Of a stretch of DNA of 64,000 nucleotides, positions 9,913 through 18,088 are shown piece by piece. The stretch is from Martinezella rhizogenes. GTDB lineage: Bacteria > Pseudomonadota > Alphaproteobacteria > Rhizobiales > Rhizobiaceae. Numbering within the stretch: the stretch's first letter is position 1; each line of letters starts with the position of its first letter. The position numbers were made by a program, and so were the translations under genes. The DNA is taken from contig NZ_SGNY01000001.1 of the NCBI RefSeq assembly GCF_007002745.1, positions 744,001 to 808,000 of the forward strand. The letters are read 5' to 3'. The notes below the pieces were generated by a model, which was given only the letters and a program-made list of their open reading frames with translations, was not told where the DNA came from and made no database searches.

Positions 9913-9938
9913 ATGCCGGGCGAAAGCCCGGCATTTTC
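9913..9938 (+). terminator. Rho-independent terminator after clpA
   Basis: A 9-bp perfect stem, ATGCCGGGC / GCCCGGCAT, closed by a GAAA tetraloop and followed by TTTTC (partly in the stem). It sits 24 bases after the clpA stop. Confidence 0.75.
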
Positions 9939-9956
9939 ATGTGTAGTGGATCGTGA

Positions 9957-10715
9957 ATGCAAACGGCCGATAGCAATACCATCCCCCTGCGTGGCTGGTT
10001 CTTCAGGGGAATGCGGGGCATATTCTCGCTGCCCTCGCTCATTCTCATGACATCCTTTGTCGGTTTCAGCGCCTTCGCGCTGGAATCCGGCGTGCCGCGC
10101 GGCGAAGCGGTGTTCATGACGCTGGTGATCTGGGCTCTGCCGGCCAAGATGATCCTGATCGGCTCCATGGTTGGCGGCGCTAATCTCGCCGCCTGTTTTC
10201 TGGCGGTCACGTTATCGTCGGTCCGGATGATGCCGATGGTCGCCTCCATCGTGCCGGAGATGCGCGGTGCGAAGACGCCGACATGGATATTGCTGTTTCT
10301 CTCGCATTTTGTCGCGATCACGGCCTGGGTTTTCGCCACGCAAAACCTCTCGAAAGTGCCGCGTGAGGCACGCGCCGCCTGGTTCGCTGGTTTCGGCATC
10401 ACGCTTACCGTCATCAACGCCATCATTGTCGGCCTGTGTTATGGCGTCGTCGCCGCCTTTCCGCCGCTGGTCGCCGGCGTGCTGTTTTTCCTGACGCCGG
10501 TCTATTTCGTGGCATCGATCTGGGCGTCAGCCCGCCATTCCGTCGTCAAGGTCGCTTTTGTCATCGGTGTGATCGCCGGGCCGGCCTTTGCGGTTATCGC
10601 CCCCGAATTCGATATTCTCTATGCCGGCATCGGCGGAGGCACGCTTGCCTACATGATCGACCGCTTCGTCTTTCGTCGAAAGATCAAACCCGTGTCGCCG
10701 GAGAGTGAGCCATGA
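9957..10715 (+). CDS. AzlC-family branched-chain amino acid exporter, large subunit
   Basis: 252 residues with several hydrophobic segments and the AzlC signature region (SLILMTSFVGFSAFALESGV, SLVGG-like IGSMVGGANLAACFLAVTLS). AzlC works with a small AzlD partner as an exporter of branched-chain amino acids (AzlCD in Bacillus, BrnFE/YgaZH elsewhere). The next gene overlaps it by 4 bases and encodes the AzlD-like partner, which supports a two-subunit inner-membrane exporter. The substrate is inferred from the family. Confidence 0.88.
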   Translation: MQTADSNTIPLRGWFFRGMRGIFSLPSLILMTSFVGFSAFALESGVPRGEAVFMTLVIWALPAKMILIGSMVGGANLAACFLAVTLSSVRMMPMVASIVPEMRGAKTPTWILLFLSHFVAITAWVFATQNLSKVPREARAAWFAGFGITLTVINAIIVGLCYGVVAAFPPLVAGVLFFLTPVYFVASIWASARHSVVKVAFVIGVIAGPAFAVIAPEFDILYAGIGGGTLAYMIDRFVFRRKIKPVSPESEP

Positions 10716-11056
10716 TGACCGAAAACTGGTGGGCGCCCTATCTGTTCATTGCAATCGCCGGCTGGCTGGCGACCGATCTGTGGCGCTGGCTCGGCGTTCT
10801 CGCCGGCAACCGCCTGAAGGAAGATTCCGAGGCGCTTTATTGGGTGAGGGCGGTCGCTACCTCGCTGGTCATGGCCGTTACCGCCAAGCTGATCGTCTTT
10901 CCAACCGGAACGCTGGAAGCCACACCCATGTGGCTGCGCATCGGTGCGGCGGCCCTCGGTTTCATCGCATTCCTGCTGGCCGGCCAGCGTGTCATCGTCG
11001 GCGTGGCTGTCCCGATCGTGCTTCTGGCCGGCGGGCTTTTTGTACTCGATTTTTAA
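10712..11056 (+). CDS. AzlD-domain small exporter subunit
   Basis: 114 residues with about four hydrophobic segments (LFIAIAGWLATDLWRWLGVL, ATSLVMAVTAKLIVF, IGAAALGFIAFLLAG, VAVPIVLLAGGLFVL). It starts with an ATGA overlap of the AzlC-like gene, which implies translational coupling. Size, topology and position match the AzlD (DUF931-like) small subunit of branched-chain amino acid exporters. Confidence 0.85.
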   Translation: MMTENWWAPYLFIAIAGWLATDLWRWLGVLAGNRLKEDSEALYWVRAVATSLVMAVTAKLIVFPTGTLEATPMWLRIGAAALGFIAFLLAGQRVIVGVAVPIVLLAGGLFVLDF

Positions 11057-11126
11057 TACACGCCTTATCCGAATATTAAGCCCATTGCCCTACTTTGCCG
11101 CTGACTGGAACCGGGGCGGCAATTCC

Positions 11127-12077
11127 ATGCGACTATTTGCGGCAGAACGTTTTGTACTTGGCGTTATAGCCATATTATTCGTCATCGATGCGACATTGAT
11201 CGCCGTCAAAGGCGTCAGCGTCGACTATGCCGGATATTTTTTGTGTGCGCTGGCGGGCTCGGGCGTTTTCGTCCTTGGTCAGTTCTATCGCAAAAGCGGG
11301 CGTGATCTTCGCATCGCCACTGCCCTGATTTCGAGCGGGTTATTCATCCTGTTTTCGCTCGTCGCCTCGGTTTTCAACTACATGTTTCTGCCGGTCGCCT
11401 TTCCGGTCATCGATCAGGCGCTTTTCCGCGTGGATGCGGCTTTTGGTTATAGCTGGCCGGATATCGTTATTTGGGCAGCCACATATCCCTGGATTGGCAA
11501 AACGCTGTTCATGGTTTACGCCACCTCCTTACCGCAACTCCTGCTGATCATCATCACACTGGGTTTCACCGGTAAGGACAGGATGCTGCACCATTTTCTC
11601 GTCACAGGCGTGATTGGCGCGATGGCCAGCATCACCTTCTGGATATTTTTCCCGACCTATGGTGCCAAAGCCTATCATGAGTTGCCGCAGTGGGTTGCCC
11701 AGACAATTCCATTGGCGGTCGACCCTGCTTACGGGCGTGAGTTGATGCGACTGGGTCAGGAAGGCGTAAGCTACCTCACACCCACAAACGTGCTGGGGCT
11801 GATTGGCTTTCCGTCATTCCACATCTTCATGGCGGCTATGTCCGTCTGGTTTGTGCCGCGTCACTGGCTGGCGATGGCGGTGATCCTGCCATTGAATTTC
11901 GTGATGCTACTGGCTGTTCTCGTTCAGGGCGGACATCATCTTGCCGATGTTTTCGGCGGTCTCATCGCTTTTGTCATCGTCTGCGCCGCCTCGGCCCGCC
12001 TGCTCAACTGGATGTCGGCAAGGGAGCGGACCCGTGAGACGATAACCGCTCCGGCTCAACTTGCCGCGGCAGAATAA
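11127..12077 (+). CDS. PAP2-superfamily (Aur1/Ipt1-like) membrane phosphatase/phosphotransferase
   Basis: 316 residues with about six predicted membrane helices. The PAP2 catalytic pattern is visible as FPSFHIFMA and GGHHLADVFGG, the latter supplying the histidine-Asp pair. This motif style matches the PAP2_3 group, which includes inositolphosphorylceramide-synthase-like enzymes, rather than classic phosphatidate phosphatases. The substrate cannot be told from sequence. An in-frame ORF extends upstream to 10944, but ATG 11127 is chosen because it starts directly before the first membrane helix and avoids overlap with azlD. Its 3' end overlaps the convergent LysR gene by 22 bases. Confidence 0.75.
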   Translation: MRLFAAERFVLGVIAILFVIDATLIAVKGVSVDYAGYFLCALAGSGVFVLGQFYRKSGRDLRIATALISSGLFILFSLVASVFNYMFLPVAFPVIDQALFRVDAAFGYSWPDIVIWAATYPWIGKTLFMVYATSLPQLLLIIITLGFTGKDRMLHHFLVTGVIGAMASITFWIFFPTYGAKAYHELPQWVAQTIPLAVDPAYGRELMRLGQEGVSYLTPTNVLGLIGFPSFHIFMAAMSVWFVPRHWLAMAVILPLNFVMLLAVLVQGGHHLADVFGGLIAFVIVCAASARLLNWMSARERTRETITAPAQLAAAE

Positions 12078-12946
12078 TTGCCACGGGTTTCGCTCTCGCG
12101 GGCTTCCGTGAGAAGCCAGTCGTATAGCAGCCGGGCTGATGCGCTCATCTCTTCGGCTTCTATCAGCCAATAGTATTTTTCCGTATCGGCCGCTCGGTCA
12201 AAAAGCACTGTCAATTGCCCCTCGGTGATCTCGTCGCGCAGAAGCGCAGTCGGGCACAGACCGATACCCTGACCGGCCTTCAGCGCGGTCACCAGCAGGT
12301 TGAAATCCGCAAAGATCGGCCCGGCGCTGTGTGGCAGGGGTAGGTGAGCTGTTGCCAGCCAGTCCCGCCATGCCGTCTCGCCGTCGTCATGGAGTAACTC
12401 CGCCTGACATAGGCTCGGTGCGTCATCAAAAGGGCCGGATTTTGCAATGTAAGCCGGTGCACATGTCGGGCGCGTCTCGGCGCTGAAGAGCGCCACGGCT
12501 TTCTGTGCAGGGGCGGCACCATGTATGATGCTGAGATCGGCCTCCACGGTGTGATCCCCTCCAGCATAGCTGATTGACACCTGTATGTCCGGATGCAAGG
12601 CCCGGAAGCGCGGCAGGCGGGGCGTCAGAAAATGCGCCACCACCGAGGGCAGGCTGGCAAGGCGCACAGTCATGCGATCGCGACCCCGGCGGATACGTTC
12701 TGCACCGGAGGCGATCTGCCGCAGACCGCCTAAAACTGTGATGCCGAATTCCCGGCCCGCCGGGGTAAGCCTCACGCCTCTTGCATGCCGGTCGAACAGA
12801 GCCACGCCAAGCCAGGCTTCCAGATTGCGCACATGCTGACTGACGGCGGTTGCCGTCATGCCAAGTTCCTGCGCGGCCAGAGAAAAGCTCTGTTTTCTGG
12901 CCGCGGATTCGAAAGCGCGGAGAGTGGCAAGCGGCGGCAGTTTCAT
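12056..12946 (-). CDS. LysR-family transcriptional regulator (GcvA-like)
   Basis: About 296 residues. The N-terminal winged HTH begins MKLPPLATLRAFESAARKQS and continues with FSLAAQELGMTATAVSQHV, as in the GcvA/AmpR-type subgroup, followed by a substrate-binding domain. The upstream in-frame ATG at 13027 would add 27 residues without domain support, so ATG 12946 is used. It is divergent from the DUF1989 gene (110 bp between starts). LysR proteins commonly control the divergent neighbour, so it is a candidate regulator of that gene. The 3' end overlaps the PAP2 gene by 22 bases. Confidence 0.88.
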   Translation of the reverse strand: MKLPPLATLRAFESAARKQSFSLAAQELGMTATAVSQHVRNLEAWLGVALFDRHARGVRLTPAGREFGITVLGGLRQIASGAERIRRGRDRMTVRLASLPSVVAHFLTPRLPRFRALHPDIQVSISYAGGDHTVEADLSIIHGAAPAQKAVALFSAETRPTCAPAYIAKSGPFDDAPSLCQAELLHDDGETAWRDWLATAHLPLPHSAGPIFADFNLLVTALKAGQGIGLCPTALLRDEITEGQLTVLFDRAADTEKYYWLIEAEEMSASARLLYDWLLTEARESETRGNYSAAAS

Positions 12947-13055
12947 GATTGATGAGGGTAAGTTACACTTGGGCTGAGCGCAAGAAAAACCTGCCTTGTC
13001 AGCCGGGCGTTCATGCCGCAATTTCACGTCGACATTTCATCGCTTCGAGGATTTC

Positions 13056-13907
13056 ATGACCCCTGTGCCTGCCGCCGAACCCGTCGATGCCGCCGCGCGC
13101 CGCGCTATCCGTCCCGTCGTCGTTTATCCCAATGGTACGCTTGAGACGCCGGACCTTTCGCGTCTGGAAAAGGCAAAAGAGGGCATGGAGAAGATCGACG
13201 AAGTGATCGTACCGCCGCGCGACGGTCGTACTTTCAATGTGCCGAAGGGGCATTTTTTCCGCATCGTCAGCATCGAAGGTCCGCAGGTCGGGGATTTGAA
13301 TCTGTGGAACGCCGATGACCTGAACGAGCGTTTTTTCAGCGGCAAGACCCGTGCCCTGCATGCCACCCATGTTTCCGTCGGCAACCGGCTGTGGAGCAAC
13401 CTGCCGTCTCTTCGGCCCATGGCGACCATCACCCACGATACGCTGTCATGGTACGGCTGGGATGAGGATGGCGGCGGTGTGCATGACGTGATCGGCACCC
13501 GCTGCGATCCCTATACCCACAAGCTGCTGAGTGGTGGCGATTACCACCATTGTTGCCATTCGAACCTGACAAACGCGCTTGCTTCGGCGAGCGGCCTGTC
13601 ATTCCGGGAGGCGGAACCGCATGTGCATGATGTACTGAACGTCTTCATGTGCACGGGCTTTACCCGCGACACACACCAATATTTCATGAAGGCGAGCCCC
13701 GTGCGACCGGGCGACTTTCTGGAACTCTTTGCGGAAATCGATCTCATCGGCGCGCTCTCCGCCTGCCCGGGTGGCGATTGTGGCTCCGCCCATTCCAGCG
13801 ATGCGGCTGCGTGTTACCCGCTGAAGGTGGAGATATTCCGGCCGGATATGGCTGTGCTTGATGGCTGGCCGTGGCCGGAAAGGAATGCCTATCGCCCTGT
13901 GGAGTGA
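13056..13907 (+). CDS. DUF1989 / urea carboxylase-associated family protein
   Basis: 283 residues starting at ATG 13056, with GAGG 5 bases upstream. It belongs to DUF1989, the family of urea carboxylase-associated proteins UcaA/UcaB (also called guanidine-carboxylase-associated). The family signature includes RIVSIEGPQVGDLNLWNADD, CDPYTHKL and HHCCHSNLTNAL with cysteines and histidines that may bind metal. No urea carboxylase, allophanate hydrolase or guanidine gene is nearby, so a role in urea/guanidine breakdown is not supported by context. It is divergent from a LysR regulator. Confidence 0.8.
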   Translation: MTPVPAAEPVDAAARRAIRPVVVYPNGTLETPDLSRLEKAKEGMEKIDEVIVPPRDGRTFNVPKGHFFRIVSIEGPQVGDLNLWNADDLNERFFSGKTRALHATHVSVGNRLWSNLPSLRPMATITHDTLSWYGWDEDGGGVHDVIGTRCDPYTHKLLSGGDYHHCCHSNLTNALASASGLSFREAEPHVHDVLNVFMCTGFTRDTHQYFMKASPVRPGDFLELFAEIDLIGALSACPGGDCGSAHSSDAAACYPLKVEIFRPDMAVLDGWPWPERNAYRPVE

Positions 13908-13920
13908 TGGTAAACATCAC

Positions 13921-14042
13921 TGTCGTCATGCCGGACCAGATCCGGCATCCAGCCACGGCGCGTCTACGCCGTGAAAGAACTCTTCCGCGATCAAGGACTT
14001 GATCGCACTGGACCCCGGATCAAGTCCGGGGTGACGGTATGC
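13921..14042 (+). repeat. RIME-like rhizobial intergenic mosaic element, copy 1
   Basis: A string of palindromes (TGCCGGACCAGATCCGGCAT, GATCAAGGACTTGATC, CCCCGGATCAAGTCCGGGG) of about 122 bp lies between the convergent DUF1989 and HIT genes. The same element appears at 40778-40899 in the opposite orientation with clear similarity along its length. This matches RIME elements, short palindromic mosaics spread in rhizobial intergenic regions. It may also help end transcription of both flanking genes. Confidence 0.8.
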
Positions 14043-14088
14043 GGATGCCTCTGTTCCGCCAAACACGTAGGCGTCTCAGCACCCGTCA

Positions 14089-14517
14089 CTAAGCGAGCGC
14101 CGCCTTTATCTTCTCCGCATGGGCCTTCAGCACCTCGCCATCGGCCATCACGCCGGAATGCGGCTTCAGCGGTTCGCCTTCCTTGCGCGGAATGACGTGA
14201 AAATGCAGGTGGAACACGGTCTGGCCAGCCGCCGGCTCGTTGAACTGGGCGATGAAGACGCCATCGGCATCGAAGGCTTCCTTGGCCGCCACGGCCAGTT
14301 TCTGCACCACGGGAATGGTTTTCGCCAGCACTTCAGGGTCGGCATCGAGCAGGTTGCGCGAACCGGTTTTCGGAACGACCAGCAAATGGCCGGGGGCCTG
14401 CGGCATCACATCCATGAAGGCCAGCGTATGCTCGTCCTCGTAAAGCTTGTGGCTCGGAATTTCGCCACGCAGGATTTTTGCGAAGATATTGTTGTCGTCA
14501 TAGGTGCTGGCCGTCAT
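14089..14517 (-). CDS. HIT-family protein (histidine triad hydrolase)
   Basis: 142 residues with the catalytic histidine triad FHLHFHVIP (H-x-H-x-H) and the N-terminal IFAKILRGEIPSHKLYEDEH typical of the HINT branch. HINT proteins hydrolyse nucleoside 5'-phosphoramidates and similar adenylated compounds; the physiological substrate is usually unclear. It is the last gene of a minus-strand run that starts with the RidA gene at 16937, with only 22 bases between it and the DUF482 gene. Confidence 0.92.
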   Translation of the reverse strand: MTASTYDDNNIFAKILRGEIPSHKLYEDEHTLAFMDVMPQAPGHLLVVPKTGSRNLLDADPEVLAKTIPVVQKLAVAAKEAFDADGVFIAQFNEPAAGQTVFHLHFHVIPRKEGEPLKPHSGVMADGEVLKAHAEKIKAALA

Positions 14518-14539
14518 CGTGATCTCTCCTCATGGCGGA

Positions 14540-15733
14540 CTAAACGTCCGGTTCCTGTCTCTCGCCCTTGCGGAAGGGCGTGTGTTCATCAAGATAGTCG
14601 CCGATATGCTCGACCTCTTCGCGCTCGCGCTGAAGATAGTCGGCAATGGCGCGGCGCAGGCCCGGATGGACGATGAAATGTGCCGAATGGGTGGTGACCG
14701 GCACATAACCGCGCGCCAGCTTGTGTTCGCCCTGGGCGCCGGCTTCCACCCGTTTCAATCCCTTCGCCAGCGCGAAATCGATTGCCTGATGATAACAGAC
14801 CTCGAAATGCAGAAAGGGATGGTCCTCGATGCAACCCCAGTGGCGGCCATAAAGCGCATCCGAGCCGATGAAGTTGATCGCACCGGCAATGTAACGCCCA
14901 TCGCGTTTCGCCATCACCAGCAGCACATCGTCGGCCATACGCTCGCCGATCAGCGAATAAAACTCCCGCGTCAGATAGGGCCGGCCCCATTTGCGCCCGC
15001 CGGTATCGAGGTAAAAGGCGAAGAACTGGTCCCAGATATCCTCGGTCAGATCGCTTCCGGTCAGCCAGTCGATTTCGATGCCATTTTCCAGCGCTGCACG
15101 ACGTTCCTTTTTCAGCCCTTTGCGCTTGCGCGAAGAAAGGGCGTCGAGAAAATCATCATGGTCGCGATAGCCGTTATTGATGAAATGGAATTGCTGGTCT
15201 GTCCTGTGCAGGAAATCACGGGGCAAAAGGGCTGACAGGTCGTCTTCGGGTAGAAACGTCACGTGTGCGGACGAAACGCCGATCTTTTCCGTCACCTGGG
15301 CAAGGCCGGAGGCCAGAAGCGGCTTGAAGCGCGTTTCGTCCACTGTTTCGGAAGTGAGCAGCCGCGGCCCGGTCGCCGGGGTGAAGGGAACCGAACATTG
15401 CAGTTTCGGATAATAATGGCCGCCGGCCCGCTCAAAAGCATCCGCCCAGCCATGGTCGAACACATATTCGCCCTTGCTATGGTTCTTCAGATAGGCCGGT
15501 ATTGCCCCTACCAGATCACCGGACGCGTTTTCGAGCAGCAGATGGTTTCCAAGCCAGCCGGTCTTGGCCGTCGCCGATCCGGACGCTTCCATCGATGATA
15601 GAAATGCGTGGGAAATAAAAGGATTATACGGTTTTCCTGACGTGTCGCGAGAAGTTCCGGAAAGCCGTTTCCAGCTCTCCGGATCGATATCCCCCAGGGA
15701 TTGCGCAACGCGAATGGAATAGTCTTCTGTCAT
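14540..15733 (-). CDS. DUF482 GNAT/FemAB-like N-acyltransferase family protein
   Basis: 397 residues matching DUF482 (peptidogalycan biosynthesis/GNAT-like). Typical segments are GKPYNPFISHAFLSSMEASG, YVFDHGWADAFERAGGHYYP and the C-terminal GRHWGCIEDHPFLHFEVCYH and GAQGEHKLARGYVP. The family has a double GNAT fold related to FemAB aminoacyltransferases; its acceptor is unknown. The start overlaps the end of the GDPD gene by 4 bases (ATGA), implying coupling. No signal peptide or membrane segment was seen. Confidence 0.8.
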   Translation of the reverse strand: MTEDYSIRVAQSLGDIDPESWKRLSGTSRDTSGKPYNPFISHAFLSSMEASGSATAKTGWLGNHLLLENASGDLVGAIPAYLKNHSKGEYVFDHGWADAFERAGGHYYPKLQCSVPFTPATGPRLLTSETVDETRFKPLLASGLAQVTEKIGVSSAHVTFLPEDDLSALLPRDFLHRTDQQFHFINNGYRDHDDFLDALSSRKRKGLKKERRAALENGIEIDWLTGSDLTEDIWDQFFAFYLDTGGRKWGRPYLTREFYSLIGERMADDVLLVMAKRDGRYIAGAINFIGSDALYGRHWGCIEDHPFLHFEVCYHQAIDFALAKGLKRVEAGAQGEHKLARGYVPVTTHSAHFIVHPGLRRAIADYLQREREEVEHIGDYLDEHTPFRKGERQEPDV

Positions 15734-16470
15734 GCCGTGGCGGAGGGGTTCTCTCTCGGGTCGAAACCTTCGAATGTCATCTGGTCCGCATATTTATAGG
15801 TAGTCTCGCGCGCATTTTCATCCCTGACTGTCCAGGTAATCACCGGAAGCCCGAGTTTTCTTTGCGCCTCGATGAAGCTGTTGGGCAGATGACCCCAATG
15901 ATAGGAGATGAAATCAAGCCCAAGCTGCATCGCTTCGTCGTGTTTGAAGAAGTCTTCCGGCTTGTTGCCTTCGGCCGTCAGACCCAGCGGCCAGGGAGAC
16001 CCCGCAGCTTTCAGGTCTTTCAGCAGATGATGGTCGAAACTCATCAGCGCCACATGGCCCTTGTAACCCTCGAGGTCTTCCAGAACCGCCTCGGCAAAAC
16101 CGTCATCGACGCCTTCGCCCTGCCGGCCTTTCAGCTCGATCACCAGCGGCACCTTGCCGGCGCAGAGCGCCAGAAGCTGCTTCAGTGTCGGAACACGATC
16201 CTTCGTCTGGCCGATGGAAAGCATCGATAGTTCGCCGGAGGTGCGTTCGCGCACGTCGCCCTTGATGCCGGTCAGGCGCGCCATGTCGTCGTCGTGAAAG
16301 ATCACCGGCACGCTGTCGGCCGCCAGCTGCACGTCGCATTCGATGGCAAACCCGGCCTCGATGGCGCGGGAAAAGGCCGATAGCGTGTTTTCCCAGACCG
16401 CCTTGTTGAGATCATGATAACCGCGATGGGCGACGGGCTGCGCCGTCAACCAGGAAAGTTTCAGTGTCAT
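15730..16470 (-). CDS. Glycerophosphodiester phosphodiesterase
   Basis: 246 residues of the GDPD TIM-barrel family. The catalytic HRG is in VAHRGYHDLNKAVWENTLSA, followed by ECDVQLAADSVPVIFHDDDM, which supplies the metal-binding E and D and the second catalytic histidine. These enzymes release glycerol 3-phosphate from deacylated phospholipids. There is no signal peptide, so the enzyme should be cytosolic. It overlaps both neighbours by 4 bases (RidA upstream, DUF482 downstream), so the run is probably translated together. Confidence 0.92.
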   Translation of the reverse strand: MTLKLSWLTAQPVAHRGYHDLNKAVWENTLSAFSRAIEAGFAIECDVQLAADSVPVIFHDDDMARLTGIKGDVRERTSGELSMLSIGQTKDRVPTLKQLLALCAGKVPLVIELKGRQGEGVDDGFAEAVLEDLEGYKGHVALMSFDHHLLKDLKAAGSPWPLGLTAEGNKPEDFFKHDEAMQLGLDFISYHWGHLPNSFIEAQRKLGLPVITWTVRDENARETTYKYADQMTFEGFDPRENPSATA

Positions 16471-16937
16471 GCGTCGATTTCCACGATGGCGTCGATCTCG
16501 ACGGCGGCATTGAAGGGCAGGCAGGCCATGCCAACGGCGGCGCGGGCATGCTTGCCGGCATCACCGAGAACATTGGCGAGAAGATTGGAGGCGCCGTTGA
16601 TGACGAGGTGCTGTTCGACGAATTCCGGAACGGAGGCAACAAAGCCATTCAGCTTGATGACACGGCGGATTTTCGAGAGGTCGCCATTCAACGCGGCCTT
16701 GACCTGTGCGAGAATGTTGACGGCGCATAATTCGGCGGCGCGCTGGGCGCCTGGCACGTCTACATCGCGGCCAACCAGGCCGGTCACCGCAATCTTGCCA
16801 GATTCCATCGGCAGTTGACCCGATACATAAAGCAGATTGCCGCTGATGGTGAAGGGAACGTAGTTTGCGGCTGGTGCTGCGGCTACGGGAAGCGTAAAGC
16901 CAAGTTCCTTGAGGCGGCCTTCGATGACATCAGACAT
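16467..16937 (-). CDS. RidA (YjgF/YER057c/UK114)-family protein
   Basis: 156 residues. The sequence matches the RidA superfamily: GNLLYVSGQLPMESGKIA, VNILAQVKAALNGDLSKIRR and HARAAVGMACLPFNAAVEID, whose arginine corresponds to the catalytic arginine of enamine/imine deaminases. RidA proteins hydrolyse reactive 2-aminoacrylate-type enamines. The length and divergent N-terminus point to the longer 'YjgF-like' branch rather than archetypal RidA. First gene of the RidA-GDPD-DUF482-HIT run. Confidence 0.9.
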   Translation of the reverse strand: MSDVIEGRLKELGFTLPVAAAPAANYVPFTISGNLLYVSGQLPMESGKIAVTGLVGRDVDVPGAQRAAELCAVNILAQVKAALNGDLSKIRRVIKLNGFVASVPEFVEQHLVINGASNLLANVLGDAGKHARAAVGMACLPFNAAVEIDAIVEIDA

Positions 16938-17053
16938 TTTCGTCTCCGGTTTTGTTGTAAATCCTTCAAGAATCCGGCATTCAGAAGATGTTGATCCAAA
17001 AGCCGGGCGGTTGCTTGTACAATATGAGCGGCTCTTCCAACAGGAGATATTGC

Positions 17054-17896
17054 ATGTTTGTCAGGACGCTTGGTTTCGTTGCCGCAACAGGGCTTATGAC
17101 CGGCCTGTCAAACGCCGCCAATGCCTTGCCGGTGGCGGTTCCGGACCTTGTCGCGCACCGCGCAGTCTATGATCTCGAACTCAAGGATGCGTCCGACCGC
17201 TCCGGCATCGAGGGCATGACCGGCCGCATGGTCTATGAATTCACCGGCTCGGCCTGTCAGGGTTACAAGACGGATTTCCGCTTCGTGACGCAGATCAACA
17301 CCGGCGATGCGGTTCGCATGACGGACCAGCAGACCACCACCTTCGAGGATCTGGCCGCAAAGAAATTCACCTTCGAGACCAAGTCCTACACCGACGACAA
17401 GCTGGACAAGGAAGTGCAGGGGGCGGCAATCGACGGCACCGACGGCGTGAAGGTCGATTTGACGAGGCCTGATGCCCGTCAGGTCAGTCTTGTCGCCAGC
17501 GAGTTCCCGACGCAGCATATGTTTCAGGTCATCGAACATGCCAGGCAGGGAAAGCGCATCTTCGAATCGCGGATTTTCGACGGTTCCGATGATGGCGATG
17601 AGAGCCTGATCACCTCGACGCTGGTCGGCAAGTCACAGACCCCGAAGGATGGCGACGCGGACGCTGGCAAGGCCGGTGATTTCGCCAAGGCGGCATTCTG
17701 GCCGGTAACGATCGCCTATTATAACGACAAGACCGGCACCGACGCCCTGCCGATCTACCGCATGTCGTTCAAGCTTTACGAAAACGGAATCACCCGCGAT
17801 CTGACGATGGATTACGGCGATTTCGTTCTGACGGGGAAGCTTGCGAAGCTTGATATTCTCAAGCCCGAAACCTGCGAAAGCAAGCCAGTCCGCTGA
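17054..17896 (+). CDS. eipB: EipB-like periplasmic cell envelope integrity protein (DUF1849)
   Basis: 280 residues starting at ATG 17054 with AGGAG 8 bases upstream; an in-frame extension to 16988 lacks support. Residues 1-25 form a signal peptide (FVAATGLMTGLSNAANALP). The mature part matches DUF1849/EipB, including DLVAHRAVYDLELKDASDRS and PIYRMSFKLYENGITRDL. EipB of Brucella is a periplasmic beta-spiral protein needed for envelope integrity, with one disulfide joining distant cysteines. Here the only two cysteines are at about positions 68 and 274, fitting that disulfide. Confidence 0.88.
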   Translation: MFVRTLGFVAATGLMTGLSNAANALPVAVPDLVAHRAVYDLELKDASDRSGIEGMTGRMVYEFTGSACQGYKTDFRFVTQINTGDAVRMTDQQTTTFEDLAAKKFTFETKSYTDDKLDKEVQGAAIDGTDGVKVDLTRPDARQVSLVASEFPTQHMFQVIEHARQGKRIFESRIFDGSDDGDESLITSTLVGKSQTPKDGDADAGKAGDFAKAAFWPVTIAYYNDKTGTDALPIYRMSFKLYENGITRDLTMDYGDFVLTGKLAKLDILKPETCESKPVR

Positions 17897-17931
17897 AACG
17901 CGGCTATTTGAGCGTTTTTTTCGCATAAATG

Positions 17932-17960
17932 CTTGCATTTTCATGCAGGCGACTGTATGC
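17932..17960 (+). promoter_or_regulatory. Possible rpsB promoter
   Basis: CTTGCA at 17932-17937 and GTATGC at 17955-17960, 17 bp apart, resemble the alphaproteobacterial housekeeping promoter. A long leader (about 120 nt) would precede rpsB, which could hold an autoregulatory site. Weak evidence by eye. Confidence 0.3.
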
Positions 17961-18088
17961 GGCTCACCATTCCACACGCGAAGCTTGGGATGTTCCGGGA
18001 GAAATCCGGTCCGTTCCGCCCGGTGGTATCGATGAAAATCGGTGCTGTTCGCTTCGCGGGGGTTAAACCGGAAAAGGAGTAACAAGGC

